A stretch of 7,142 nt of DNA from Alphaproteobacteria bacterium (GTDB lineage: Bacteria; Pseudomonadota; Alphaproteobacteria; ATCC43930; CGMCC-115725), in the NCBI GenBank assembly GCA_017353855.1, contig JAFMSA010000210.1, positions 1 through 7,142 on the forward strand. Reading direction: 5' to 3'. Position 1 is the stretch's first letter, and every line of letters begins with the position of its first letter. Under the pieces are notes generated by a model. It had not been told where the DNA came from. It did no database searches and saw nothing but the letters and a program-made list of their open reading frames with translations. The translations under genes were made by a program, and so were the position numbers. Positions 1-6,356 of the stretch are shown here, one piece after another.

Positions 1-1508
1 CGCGCGCGCCGGTTGTCACCGTGATGGGTCACGTCGACCACGGCAAGACGTCGCTGCTCGACGCGTTGCGCGAGACCGATGTCGCAGGCGGCGAGGCCGG
101 CGGTATCACGCAGCATATCGGTGCGTACCGCGTCAGCCTGCGCGGCGGAAAACAGATCACCTTCATCGACACGCCCGGTCATCAGGCCTTTACCGCGATG
201 CGTGCGCGAGGTGCGAACGTTACCGATATCGTGGTGCTGGTAGTGGCTGCCGATGACGGCATCATGGAGCAGACCGTCGAAGCGATTCGCCACGCCAAAG
301 CGGCGGAGGCGCCCATCATTGTTGCGATCAACAAGATCGATCGGCCCGACGCAAGGCCCGACCGCGTGCGGCAGGAGCTGTTGCAGCACGAGCTTGTCGT
401 CGAGCAGATGGGCGGTGACGTGCTCGACGTTGAAGTCTCCGCCCTGAAGAAGATCAATCTCGACAAACTCGAAGAAGCGATCCTTCTGCAGGCCGAACTG
501 CTCGATCTCAAGGCCAATCCGAATCGCTCGGCCGAGGGTGTGGTACTCGAGGCGAAGCTCGAACGCGGGCGTGGCGCGGTCGCAACCGTCCTGATCCAAC
601 GGGGCACGCTGCGCGTCGGCGACATCTTTGTCGCCGGCAGTGAATGGGGCCGCGTCCGGGCTCTCGTAGACGAGCGCGGCAACAACCTGCGCGAGGCAGG
701 CCCGTCGACGCCGGTCGAAGTACTGGGCCTCAGCGGCACGCCGCTTGCCGGCGACGATTTCGTCGTCGCCGAGAACGAGAGCCGCGCACGGGACATTGCC
801 GATTTCCGTCAGCGTCGTCGGCGTGAGGCCGCAACGACCTCGGGAGCGCGCGGTACGCTCGAGCAGATGTTCTCGCAGATTGCGGCCGGCGTGGCGAAGG
901 AGCTCCCGGTGGTCGTCAAATCCGACGTGCAGGGATCCCTGGAGGCCATTGTCGGCTCGCTTGAGAAGCTCTCGACGAACGAGGTGTCGGTTCGTGTGCT
1001 GCATTCTGCCGTCGGCGGCGTCAATGAGAGCGACGTGATTCTCGCCAAGGCCTCCGATGCCGTGATCATCGGCTTCAATGTCCGCGCGAATCCTCAGGCC
1101 CGTGACCTCGCGCGCCGCGACGGGGTCGAGATCAGGTACTATTCGATCATCTACGACCTGATCGAGGACATGCGCGGTGCGCTGTCCGGCCTGCTCGCGC
1201 CGACGCTGCGAGAGAAGCTGCTCGGAAACGCCTCGATCCGCGAAGTCTTTAACATTACGAGAGTGGGTAAAATCGCCGGCTGTATGGTGACCGAAGGCAC
1301 TGTCCGGCGCGGCGCCAGGGTAAGGCTGCTCCGCGACAACGTCGTCATCCACGAGGGCTCTCTGAAGACCTTGAAGCGCTTCAAGGACGAGGTCCGCGAG
1401 GTCAACCAGGGCTACGAATGTGGCATGGCCTTTGAAAACTATCAGGATATCCAAACGGGTGACGTTATCGAGTGCTTCGAAGTCGAAGAAGTGGCCCGCG
1501 CATTGTAG
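1..1508 (+). CDS. infB: Translation initiation factor IF-2, C-terminal part (5' end outside window)
   Basis: IF-2 is the GTPase that recruits initiator fMet-tRNA to the 30S subunit and promotes 50S joining. The reading frame is open from base 3 and enters the window just before the G domain, so the variable N-terminal region is missing. Visible GTPase motifs are the P-loop GHVDHGKT (27-50), the switch-I motif GGITQHIG (from 99), DTPGH (168-182), NKID (330-341) and the G5-like SALKK (from 438). The later beta-barrel, the third domain (SDVQGSLEAI) and the C-terminal fMet-tRNA-binding barrel, ending in TGDVIECFEVEE, are complete. About 501 codons are present and none is disrupted. The GTG at 21 is internal, not a start. 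Family context places nusA upstream, beyond the window. The 54-nt gap to rbfA suggests co-transcription. Confidence 0.98.
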   Translation, partial: RAPVVTVMGHVDHGKTSLLDALRETDVAGGEAGGITQHIGAYRVSLRGGKQITFIDTPGHQAFTAMRARGANVTDIVVLVVAADDGIMEQTVEAIRHAKAAEAPIIVAINKIDRPDARPDRVRQELLQHELVVEQMGGDVLDVEVSALKKINLDKLEEAILLQAELLDLKANPNRSAEGVVLEAKLERGRGAVATVLIQRGTLRVGDIFVAGSEWGRVRALVDERGNNLREAGPSTPVEVLGLSGTPLAGDDFVVAENESRARDIADFRQRRRREAATTSGARGTLEQMFSQIAAGVAKELPVVVKSDVQGSLEAIVGSLEKLSTNEVSVRVLHSAVGGVNESDVILAKASDAVIIGFNVRANPQARDLARRDGVEIRYYSIIYDLIEDMRGALSGLLAPTLREKLLGNASIREVFNITRVGKIAGCMVTEGTVRRGARVRLLRDNVVIHEGSLKTLKRFKDEVREVNQGYECGMAFENYQDIQTGDVIECFEVEEVARAL

Positions 1509-1562
1509 TGACCGCGCGCTGTTTTTCGGCGCCGGGGGCAACCAACACCGATAGAATGGTCG

Positions 1563-2021
1563 ATGGCTAAGCAACGACGCGGCCGGCAGCCATTCACCAG
1601 CGGACGCCTTTCCGGGCGCAGCGCCCGGCACCGCCAGCTCCGTGTCGGGGAAGAGCTGCGGCATGCGCTATCCGAGATCTTGCGGGAGGGCGAGTGCCGC
1701 GACCCGGTGCTCGACAACGCGAGCATTACTGTCACCGAAGTGAGGGTCAGCCCCGACCTGCGTAACGCGACAGCGTTCGTCATGCCCCTGGCCGGCGCGA
1801 ATACCAGCGAAATCCTCGCGGCACTCAACCGGCGCGCGCCTTCCTTAAAGGGACTCCTCGCGCGTCGCGCGTCGTTGCGTTACACGCCAAACCTCACTCT
1901 TGCGCTCGATGGCTCGTTTGATGCGGCCGAGCGCATCTCCGCGGTGCTCGCGCGACCCGAAGTGGCGCGCGACCTCCAGCCGCAGGCGGACTGCCGCGAG
2001 GAACCACACCGTGGCGACTGA
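1563..2021 (+). CDS. rbfA: 30S ribosome-binding factor RbfA
   Basis: RbfA is a small KH-fold protein that binds the immature 30S subunit near the 5' end of 16S rRNA and helps late maturation, especially in the cold (family knowledge). The product is 152 residues. It has a basic N-terminal extension (about residues 1-25), then the family signatures RVGEELRHALSEIL, VTEVRVSPDLRNATAFVMPL and LRYTPNLTLALDGSFDAAERI, which span the single KH domain, and a short polar tail. The ATG at 1563 is preferred because the KSR/KQR-like start matches alphaproteobacterial RbfA. No clear Shine-Dalgarno precedes it, and an out-of-frame ATG at 1556 closes after four codons. It sits 54 nt behind infB and overlaps truB by 11 nt, the classic infB-rbfA-truB order. 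Confidence 0.95.
   Translation: MAKQRRGRQPFTSGRLSGRSARHRQLRVGEELRHALSEILREGECRDPVLDNASITVTEVRVSPDLRNATAFVMPLAGANTSEILAALNRRAPSLKGLLARRASLRYTPNLTLALDGSFDAAERISAVLARPEVARDLQPQADCREEPHRGD
1612..1628 (+). repeat. Perfect inverted repeat inside the rbfA start region
   Basis: CCGGGCGC at 1612-1619 is followed, after one base, by its exact reverse complement GCGCCCGG at 1621-1628. As RNA it would fold as a 7-bp all-GC stem with a CAG triloop. It lies about 50 nt after the rbfA start, within the codons for the basic N-terminal extension. The repeat is directly visible; any effect on translation is inference. Confidence 0.5.
1996..2003 (+). promoter_or_regulatory. Shine-Dalgarno that fixes the truB start
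   Basis: GCGAGGAA lies inside the 3' end of rbfA and ends 7 nt before the GTG at 2011. It supports that GTG over the earlier in-frame ATG at 1900, which would add 37 residues encoded over rbfA and unlike any TruB N-terminus. The position favours translational coupling between rbfA and truB. Confidence 0.7.
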
Positions 2022-2925
2022 ACGCGGGCCGCATGGCTGGCTCGTCATCGACAAACCGCCGGGAATGACCTCGAGCCAGGTCGTCGCAGCTATCCGACGG
2101 CGCGCCAACGCCAAAGTCGGACATGCGGGTACACTCGATCCTCTGGCTACCGGCGTGCTGCCGATCGCCATTGGCGAGGCGACCAAGACTACCTCCTACG
2201 CGATGAGCGGGCGCAAACATTATCGTTTCCGCGTCCGCTGGGGCGTAGCGCGCGCGACCGACGACCGCGAGGGCGAGGTCACCGCAGAATGCGAGGCTCG
2301 GCCGAGCCGGGCAGCGATTGAAGCGGTCCTTCCTCGCTTTATCGGGACGATCCCACAGTCGCCGCCGGCCTATTCGGCAATCAAATTAAACGGGCGCCGC
2401 GCATACGCGCTGTCCCGCGCGGACAGGGCGCCTTCTCTGGAGCGGCGGCCGGTGGAGATCCTGGAATTGCGGCTCATCGCAACGCCCGATCCCGATCACG
2501 CCGACTGCGAGGCACGTGTCGGCAAGGGGACCTACATCCGGGCCCTCGCCCGTGACCTCGGCGCGGCGCTTGGAACTTTCGCCCACGTCACCGAACTGCG
2601 CCGTCTCTGTGTCGGTCGTTTCACCGAAAACCAGGCGATTGCACTGGATTCGATCACCAGGCGTGGACATATATCGGCAGATTACGAGCATCTGCTTCCG
2701 ATCGAGACCGCGCTGGACGACATCCCGGCTTTGACATTGACGGAGGGTGAAACCACCCGCCTACGCAGCGGCCTGAGCCTGCGCCGGGGCCGTCCCGGCG
2801 AGGGAGCCGATTTCGACCGGCTGGAGGAGGGCACGGTTGTCAGTGCTTGGCATCGCCGAGCCCTGGTCGCGCTTGCCAGGATTGATCACGGACACCTGCG
2901 GCCCCTGCGCGTTATGAATTACTGA
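2011..2925 (+). CDS. truB: tRNA pseudouridine-55 synthase TruB
   Basis: TruB isomerises U55 in the T-loop of tRNAs to pseudouridine and also acts as a tRNA chaperone. From the GTG at 2011 the product is 304 residues, close to the family norm. The N-terminus HGWLVIDKPPGMTS is typical. The catalytic motif GHAGTLDPLATGVL places the nucleophile at Asp43, equivalent to E. coli Asp48. Tyr71 in KHYRFRVRWG matches the active-site tyrosine, and Arg177 in KGTYIRALARDLG matches the conserved active-site arginine. SPPAYSAIKLNGRRAY is the usual central motif. Roughly residues 235-304 form a small C-terminal PUA-like domain. One minor oddity is that the usual T.T.D..G stretch reads ARATDDREG, so its first threonine is replaced. 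The gene overlaps rbfA by 11 nt and ends 12 nt before rpsO. Confidence 0.96.
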   Translation: MATERGPHGWLVIDKPPGMTSSQVVAAIRRRANAKVGHAGTLDPLATGVLPIAIGEATKTTSYAMSGRKHYRFRVRWGVARATDDREGEVTAECEARPSRAAIEAVLPRFIGTIPQSPPAYSAIKLNGRRAYALSRADRAPSLERRPVEILELRLIATPDPDHADCEARVGKGTYIRALARDLGAALGTFAHVTELRRLCVGRFTENQAIALDSITRRGHISADYEHLLPIETALDDIPALTLTEGETTRLRSGLSLRRGRPGEGADFDRLEEGTVVSAWHRRALVALARIDHGHLRPLRVMNY

Positions 2926-2929
2926 AGGA
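2924..2929 (+). promoter_or_regulatory. Shine-Dalgarno of rpsO, overlapping the truB stop
   Basis: GAAGGA overlaps the truB TGA stop (2923-2925) and stands 8 nt before the ATG at 2938. This good spacing selects that ATG rather than the TTG immediately in front of it. The overlap suggests ribosomes ending truB help load rpsO. Confidence 0.75.
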
Positions 2930-2937
2930 CTGGATTG

Positions 2938-3207
2938 ATGTCGATCACCGCCGAGCGCAAGCAGACGCTGATTGCCGAATACGGCAGCAAACAGGGGGAT
3001 ACCGGATCTCCGGAGGTCCAGGTCGCGATCCTGAGCGAGCGCATTCGTAATCTGACCGGCCATTTATCGACCCACAAGAAGGACTTCCACTCCCGCCGCG
3101 GACTTCTTGTCATGGTTGGCCAGCGGCGGCGGTTGCTCGACTATCTCAAACGCGCGAATGTGACACGGTACGAGACGTTGATCGGGCGTCTCGGATTGCG
3201 TCGCTGA
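2938..3207 (+). CDS. rpsO: 30S ribosomal protein S15
   Basis: S15 is a primary binding protein of the 30S central domain. It contacts the helix 20-21-22 junction of 16S rRNA and forms intersubunit bridges. The product from ATG 2938 is 89 residues, exactly the usual size, beginning MSITAERKQ and ending LIGRLGLRR. Family motifs are GDTGSPEVQVAIL (about residues 20-32) and THKKDFHSRRGLL (45-57). His42, Asp49 and Ser52 correspond to the conserved rRNA-contacting residues. The fold is all alpha-helical. The TTG at 2935 would add a single residue and is rejected on family start and ribosome-site spacing. It lies between truB and pnp, as in many proteobacteria. In some bacteria S15 represses its own mRNA, but no clear operator fold is visible here. 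Confidence 0.98.
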   Translation: MSITAERKQTLIAEYGSKQGDTGSPEVQVAILSERIRNLTGHLSTHKKDFHSRRGLLVMVGQRRRLLDYLKRANVTRYETLIGRLGLRR

Positions 3208-3277
3208 CAACGCCTTTGAGAGCCCGCGCGCGAACACAATTCATCGCCCCGTCGGCGGTGGCGTCGCGTCTTGATGA

Positions 3278-3305
3278 CGGCGTCGGAGCCGGCGGCCCGA
3301 CGCCG
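3278..3305 (+). promoter_or_regulatory. Strong GC hairpin in the rpsO-pnp spacer
   Basis: CGGCGTCGG (3278-3286) pairs perfectly with CCGACGCCG (3297-3305). Inside, GCC (3288-3290) can pair with GGC (3294-3296) around a three-base loop with one bulged A, giving about 12 bp. No U-tract follows, so it is not a standard intrinsic terminator. In E. coli the rpsO-pnp region carries a terminator and an RNase III-cut leader stem through which PNPase controls its own synthesis. This hairpin sits in the equivalent place, so a processing or autoregulatory role is plausible but inferred. The rest of the 164-nt spacer (3208-3371) holds no gene that I can support. Confidence 0.5.
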
Positions 3306-3357
3306 CTGTGGACCGCCGCATGAGCCGGACCGCTGCGCTGCGTGCGGATTTTCCGAA

Positions 3358-3362
3358 AAGGA
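3358..3362 (+). promoter_or_regulatory. Shine-Dalgarno of pnp
   Basis: AAGGA stands 9 nt before the ATG at 3372 and decides the start. The in-frame GTG at 3342 would add ten residues not seen in PNPases. Confidence 0.75.
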
Positions 3363-3371
3363 TGGTATCGA

Positions 3372-5516
3372 ATGTTTCATGCGTACCGTAAGGAGCTGAC
3401 CTGGGGTGGTCGCCGCCTCGTGCTGGAGACCGGAAAGATCGCGCGCCAGGCGGATGGTGCGGTGCTCGCCACCTATGGTGAGACGACGGTGCTGTGTACC
3501 GCCGTGGCGATGAAGGCGGCCAAGCCCGGCCAGGACTTCTTTCCGCTCACGGTCAATTATCAGGAGAAGACTTTCGCGGCCGGTAAGATTCCAGGCGGCT
3601 TCTTCAAGCGCGAAGGCCGGCCGTCCGAGAGAGAAACGCTGGTGTCGCGGCTGATCGACCGCCCGCTGCGACCGCTGTTTGCCCCCGGCTTCGTCAACGA
3701 GACGCAGGTGGTTTGCACGGTTCTCAGTCACGATCTCGAAAACGATCCCGACATCGTATCGATGATTGGCGCCTCGGCTGCCCTGACGATTTCAGGGATA
3801 CCGTTTTTGGGTCCGATCGGCGGTGCAAGAGTGGGTTACATCGACGGCCGTTACGTTCTCAATCCGACGCTTGCCGAGATCCCGCGTTCGCAACTCGATT
3901 TGGTCGTCGCCGGCACCGGCGAGGGGGTGCTGATGGTCGAGTCCGAGGCCAAGGAGTTGGCGGAGGACGTCATGCTCGGGGCCGTAACCTTCGGCCACCG
4001 CGAGTTTCAGCCGGTGATCGACGCGATAATAAATCTGGCAGAGACCTGCGCGCGGGAGCCGTGGCAGATCCCGCCCCCGCAGCCGGAGCAGGGCGAGATC
4101 GAGGCGCAGTTGCGTGCCACGATCGGCCCGCTGGTCGAGGCGGCCTATCGCACGCAAGGCAAGCAGGATCGCAGCACCCAGCTCGACGCGGCGAAGACCA
4201 AGCTCGGCGAGCTGTTCGTCGACGAGAACCAACGCCCGATCGCCCTCAAGCTCTTCAAGGAGATCGAAAAGGAACTCGTTCGGCGCGCTATTCTGCGCGA
4301 TGGACGCCGCATCGACGGCCGCGACACCTGCGGCATCCGACCGATTGCGTGCGAGGTGGGCGTGCTGCCGCGCGCACATGGCTCGGCGCTGTTCACCCGC
4401 GGCGAAACACAGGCGCTCGCGGTCGCAACACTCGGGACAGGTCAGGACGAGCAGGTGATCGACGCGCTCGAGGGCGAGTATCGCGAGAATTTTCTACTGC
4501 ATTATAACTTCCCGCCCTATGCGACGGGCGAAGCCGGGCGGTTGGGCTCTCCAGGACGCCGCGAGGTCGGACACGGCAAGCTTGCTTGGCGTGCTATCCG
4601 GCCGCTGCTGCCAAGCAAGGAAAGCTTTCCTTATACGATTCGCGTCGTCTCCGAAATCACCGAATCGAACGGGTCGTCCTCAATGGCCTCGGTGTGTGGC
4701 GGTTCGCTTGCTCTGATGGATGCCGGCGTGCCGTTGCCCCGATCGGTCGCGGGGATCGCCATGGGCCTCATCAAAGAGCCGGACGGGTTTGCGGTTCTGT
4801 CCGACATCCTCGGTGATGAAGACCATCTCGGCGACATGGATTTCAAAGTGGCCGGTACCGAAAAGGGTGTGACCGCGCTGCAGATGGATATCAAAATCAC
4901 TTCGATCACCGAAGAGATCATGCGGATCGCTCTCGAGCAGGCGCGCGAGGGCCGCGATCATATCCTTAAGGAAATGGGCAAGGCGTTGACCGGTGCGCGC
5001 GACACCGTCAGCGATAACGCGCCGCGCATTACGACCTTCAGCATCCCCAAGGAAAAGATCCGAGAGGTGATCGGTTCGGGCGGTAAGGTAATCCGCGAGA
5101 TAACCGAAACGACCGGAGCCAAGATCGATATCGACGATGACGGCTCCATCAAGGTCGCGGCCGTCGACGGTGACGCTGCCAGAGCGGCGATCGATTGGAT
5201 CCGTGGGATCGTTGCTGAGCCCGAAGCGGGTGTCATATATAACGGCAAGGTCGTAAAAGTCGTCGATTTTGGAGCCTTCGTGAATTTTCTCGGGTCGCGG
5301 GACGGTCTGGTGCACATAAGCGAACTGGCGCCGCAACGCGTCAGTAAAGTTGCCGATGTGGTCAAGCTCGGCGATACGGTAAAGGTTAAGGTGCTGGGCT
5401 TCGACGATCGCGGCAAGGTCAAGCTCAGCATGCGCCAGGTCGACCAGGAGACGGGGGAGGACCTGGGCTTGCGGCGGCAAGAGCGCCCCGAACAACAAGT
5501 CAAGGCGGCGACCTGA
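3372..5516 (+). CDS. pnp: Polyribonucleotide nucleotidyltransferase (PNPase)
   Basis: PNPase is a trimeric, phosphate-dependent 3'-to-5' exoribonuclease that releases nucleoside diphosphates and can also add tails. It takes part in mRNA decay and sRNA metabolism, often bound to RNase E. The product is 714 residues (E. coli 711). Domains in order are a first RNase PH core (about 10-145, with GKIPGGFFKREGRPSE), a helical linker, a second RNase PH core (about 320-540), a KH domain (about 554-615, loop GSGG at 568-571) and an S1 domain (about 620-690, VVKVVDFGAFVNF). In SDILGDEDHLGDMDFK, Asp484, Asp490 and Lys492 match the metal-binding and catalytic residues of the E. coli enzyme. The start at 3372 fits the family N-terminus (RKELTWGGR) and the upstream ribosome site. 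All domains are intact. It is preceded by a hairpin leader and followed at once by another hairpin. Confidence 0.98.
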   Translation: MFHAYRKELTWGGRRLVLETGKIARQADGAVLATYGETTVLCTAVAMKAAKPGQDFFPLTVNYQEKTFAAGKIPGGFFKREGRPSERETLVSRLIDRPLRPLFAPGFVNETQVVCTVLSHDLENDPDIVSMIGASAALTISGIPFLGPIGGARVGYIDGRYVLNPTLAEIPRSQLDLVVAGTGEGVLMVESEAKELAEDVMLGAVTFGHREFQPVIDAIINLAETCAREPWQIPPPQPEQGEIEAQLRATIGPLVEAAYRTQGKQDRSTQLDAAKTKLGELFVDENQRPIALKLFKEIEKELVRRAILRDGRRIDGRDTCGIRPIACEVGVLPRAHGSALFTRGETQALAVATLGTGQDEQVIDALEGEYRENFLLHYNFPPYATGEAGRLGSPGRREVGHGKLAWRAIRPLLPSKESFPYTIRVVSEITESNGSSSMASVCGGSLALMDAGVPLPRSVAGIAMGLIKEPDGFAVLSDILGDEDHLGDMDFKVAGTEKGVTALQMDIKITSITEEIMRIALEQAREGRDHILKEMGKALTGARDTVSDNAPRITTFSIPKEKIREVIGSGGKVIREITETTGAKIDIDDDGSIKVAAVDGDAARAAIDWIRGIVAEPEAGVIYNGKVVKVVDFGAFVNFLGSRDGLVHISELAPQRVSKVADVVKLGDTVKVKVLGFDDRGKVKLSMRQVDQETGEDLGLRRQERPEQQVKAAT
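4576..4630 (+). repeat. Cluster of inverted repeats inside pnp
   Basis: CTTGCTTGGC (4581-4590) has an exact reverse complement GCCAAGCAAG at 4610-4619, giving a 10-bp stem with a 19-nt loop. Two further palindromes abut it: GCAAGCTTGC at 4576-4585 and GGAAAGCTTTCC at 4619-4630. The segment encodes the conserved PNPase stretch around GKLAWRAIRPLLPSKESF, so protein constraint may explain it in part. No function is known to me. Confidence 0.45.
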
Positions 5517-5545
5517 GAGCCTGCCCGCGCCGGGCAGGAAGGCTC
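5517..5545 (+). terminator. Terminator-like hairpin immediately after pnp
   Basis: Starting on the base after the pnp stop, CCTGCCCG (5520-5527) pairs perfectly with CGGGCAGG (5531-5538) around a CGC loop. The flanking GAG (5517-5519) can pair with CTC (5543-5545) across a short bulge. The stem is stable, but the downstream sequence has no T-run. It may be a weak or U-less terminator, or a 3' stabiliser of the pnp mRNA. It would separate the RNA-processing block from the following metabolic genes only partly. Confidence 0.4.
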
Positions 5546-5573
5546 GGAGCTCCTCGCCTGTGTCGCTTCCAAC

Positions 5574-6356
5574 ATGCGCCACCCGACGTTCGCGACACTT
5601 CCACCGCTAATTGGCCATCGTGGTGCCGCCGCGTGCGCACCTGAAAACACGCTCGCCGGCTTTCGCCGGGCAAGGGCGCTGAATTGCCGCTGGGTCGAGT
5701 TCGACGTTCGTCTGACATCGGATCGGCAGCCGATTCTTCTGCACGACGACCGGCTGCAACGCACGACGGATGGCCGCGGCAAGGCAAGCGCCCTGTCTCT
5801 CGCGTCGATCCGACGCCACAGCGCGGGAGCTTGGTTCGATCCTTCCTACAAAGAGGAGCGCGTACCCACTCTGGAGGAGGCCCTGAGGCTCCTTGCAGAA
5901 CTTCGCCTGGGCGCAAATATCGAACTGAAGGCCGTGCGAGGAAGAGAGGCGGAAACCGGGGCGGTGGTTGCCGAACGGCTCGTCCAGCTTTGCCCTTCCA
6001 ACCTGCCGGAGCTGCTCATATCCAGCTTCCGGCCCGTCGCGCTCGCGGCCGCACGAGCCCGCGCTCCCGATATCGCCAGGGGAATCCTGTTCCGCGCGGT
6101 CCCGACGAATTGGCGGGCGATCGCCGAGGAGGCCGGTTGCGCGACGATCCATGTCGATCATCAGCGCCTTTACGCTGCCCTTGCCGACAGGATACGCGCG
6201 GCAGGCTATCCGCTGCTTGCCTATACCGTAAACGATCGCGAGCGGGCGAGGACCCTGTTCGCATGGGGTGTCTCATCAGTTTTTTCCGATGATCCACGGC
6301 GCCTTGAGGGCGCCACGGCGCCCGATCGCCTCCTTCTACCCGGGTTAGCCTCGTGA
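5574..6356 (+). CDS. Glycerophosphodiester phosphodiesterase family protein
   Basis: Members of this TIM-barrel family hydrolyse glycerophosphodiesters, such as glycerophosphocholine, to glycerol-3-phosphate and the alcohol, using a divalent metal. The product is 260 residues, the size of compact cytosolic UgpQ-type enzymes, and shows no signal peptide or membrane segment. The diagnostic residues are all present: His15-Arg16-Gly17 and PENT (23-26), Glu42 and Asp44 in VEFDVRLT, His57 in LLHDDRL, and Glu117/Lys119 in ANIELK. The C-terminal strands read LLAYTVNDRERARTLFAWGVSSVFSDDP, the usual GDPD ending. The ATG at 5574 matches the family N-terminus, but no Shine-Dalgarno is evident, so translation may be weak. 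It follows the hairpin behind pnp by about 30 nt and overlaps the next gene by 4 nt. The exact substrate cannot be told from sequence. Confidence 0.93.
   Translation: MRHPTFATLPPLIGHRGAAACAPENTLAGFRRARALNCRWVEFDVRLTSDRQPILLHDDRLQRTTDGRGKASALSLASIRRHSAGAWFDPSYKEERVPTLEEALRLLAELRLGANIELKAVRGREAETGAVVAERLVQLCPSNLPELLISSFRPVALAAARARAPDIARGILFRAVPTNWRAIAEEAGCATIHVDHQRLYAALADRIRAAGYPLLAYTVNDRERARTLFAWGVSSVFSDDPRRLEGATAPDRLLLPGLAS

Noticed and set aside
1..20. Alternating CG run at the left edge
   Set aside because: It encodes the conserved residues before the IF-2 P-loop (RAPVVT) and reflects high GC codon use.
1497..1525. Terminator-like pattern behind infB: CGCGC/GCGCG pair followed by TTTTT
   Set aside because: The stem is only 5 bp with a 12-nt loop and the T-run is offset, so it is too weak to call. 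The operon order also predicts read-through.
2407..2431. Hairpin CTGTCC/GGACAG with a CGCGC loop inside truB
   Set aside because: A six-pair stem inside a GC-rich coding region is ordinary, and nothing ties it to a function.
3216..3244. Possible pnp promoter: TTGAGA at 3216 with an A/T-rich stretch (AATTCAT) about 17 nt later
   Set aside because: The -10 match is poor and a promoter cannot be separated from chance. A pnp-proximal promoter is known in E. coli, so start-site mapping would decide.
3320..3391. Small ORF of 23 codons (ATG 3320, TAA 3389-3391) overlapping the pnp start out of frame
   Set aside because: It could be a coupling leader peptide, but there is no convincing ribosome site and the composition gives no support.
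4680..5582. Long minus-strand open frame of about 300 codons opposite pnp
   Set aside because: It lies wholly against the strongly conserved PNPase coding sequence, its product resembles no family I know, and long antisense frames are expected in GC-rich genes. Other minus-strand frames opposite infB, truB and the GDPD gene fail for the same reason.
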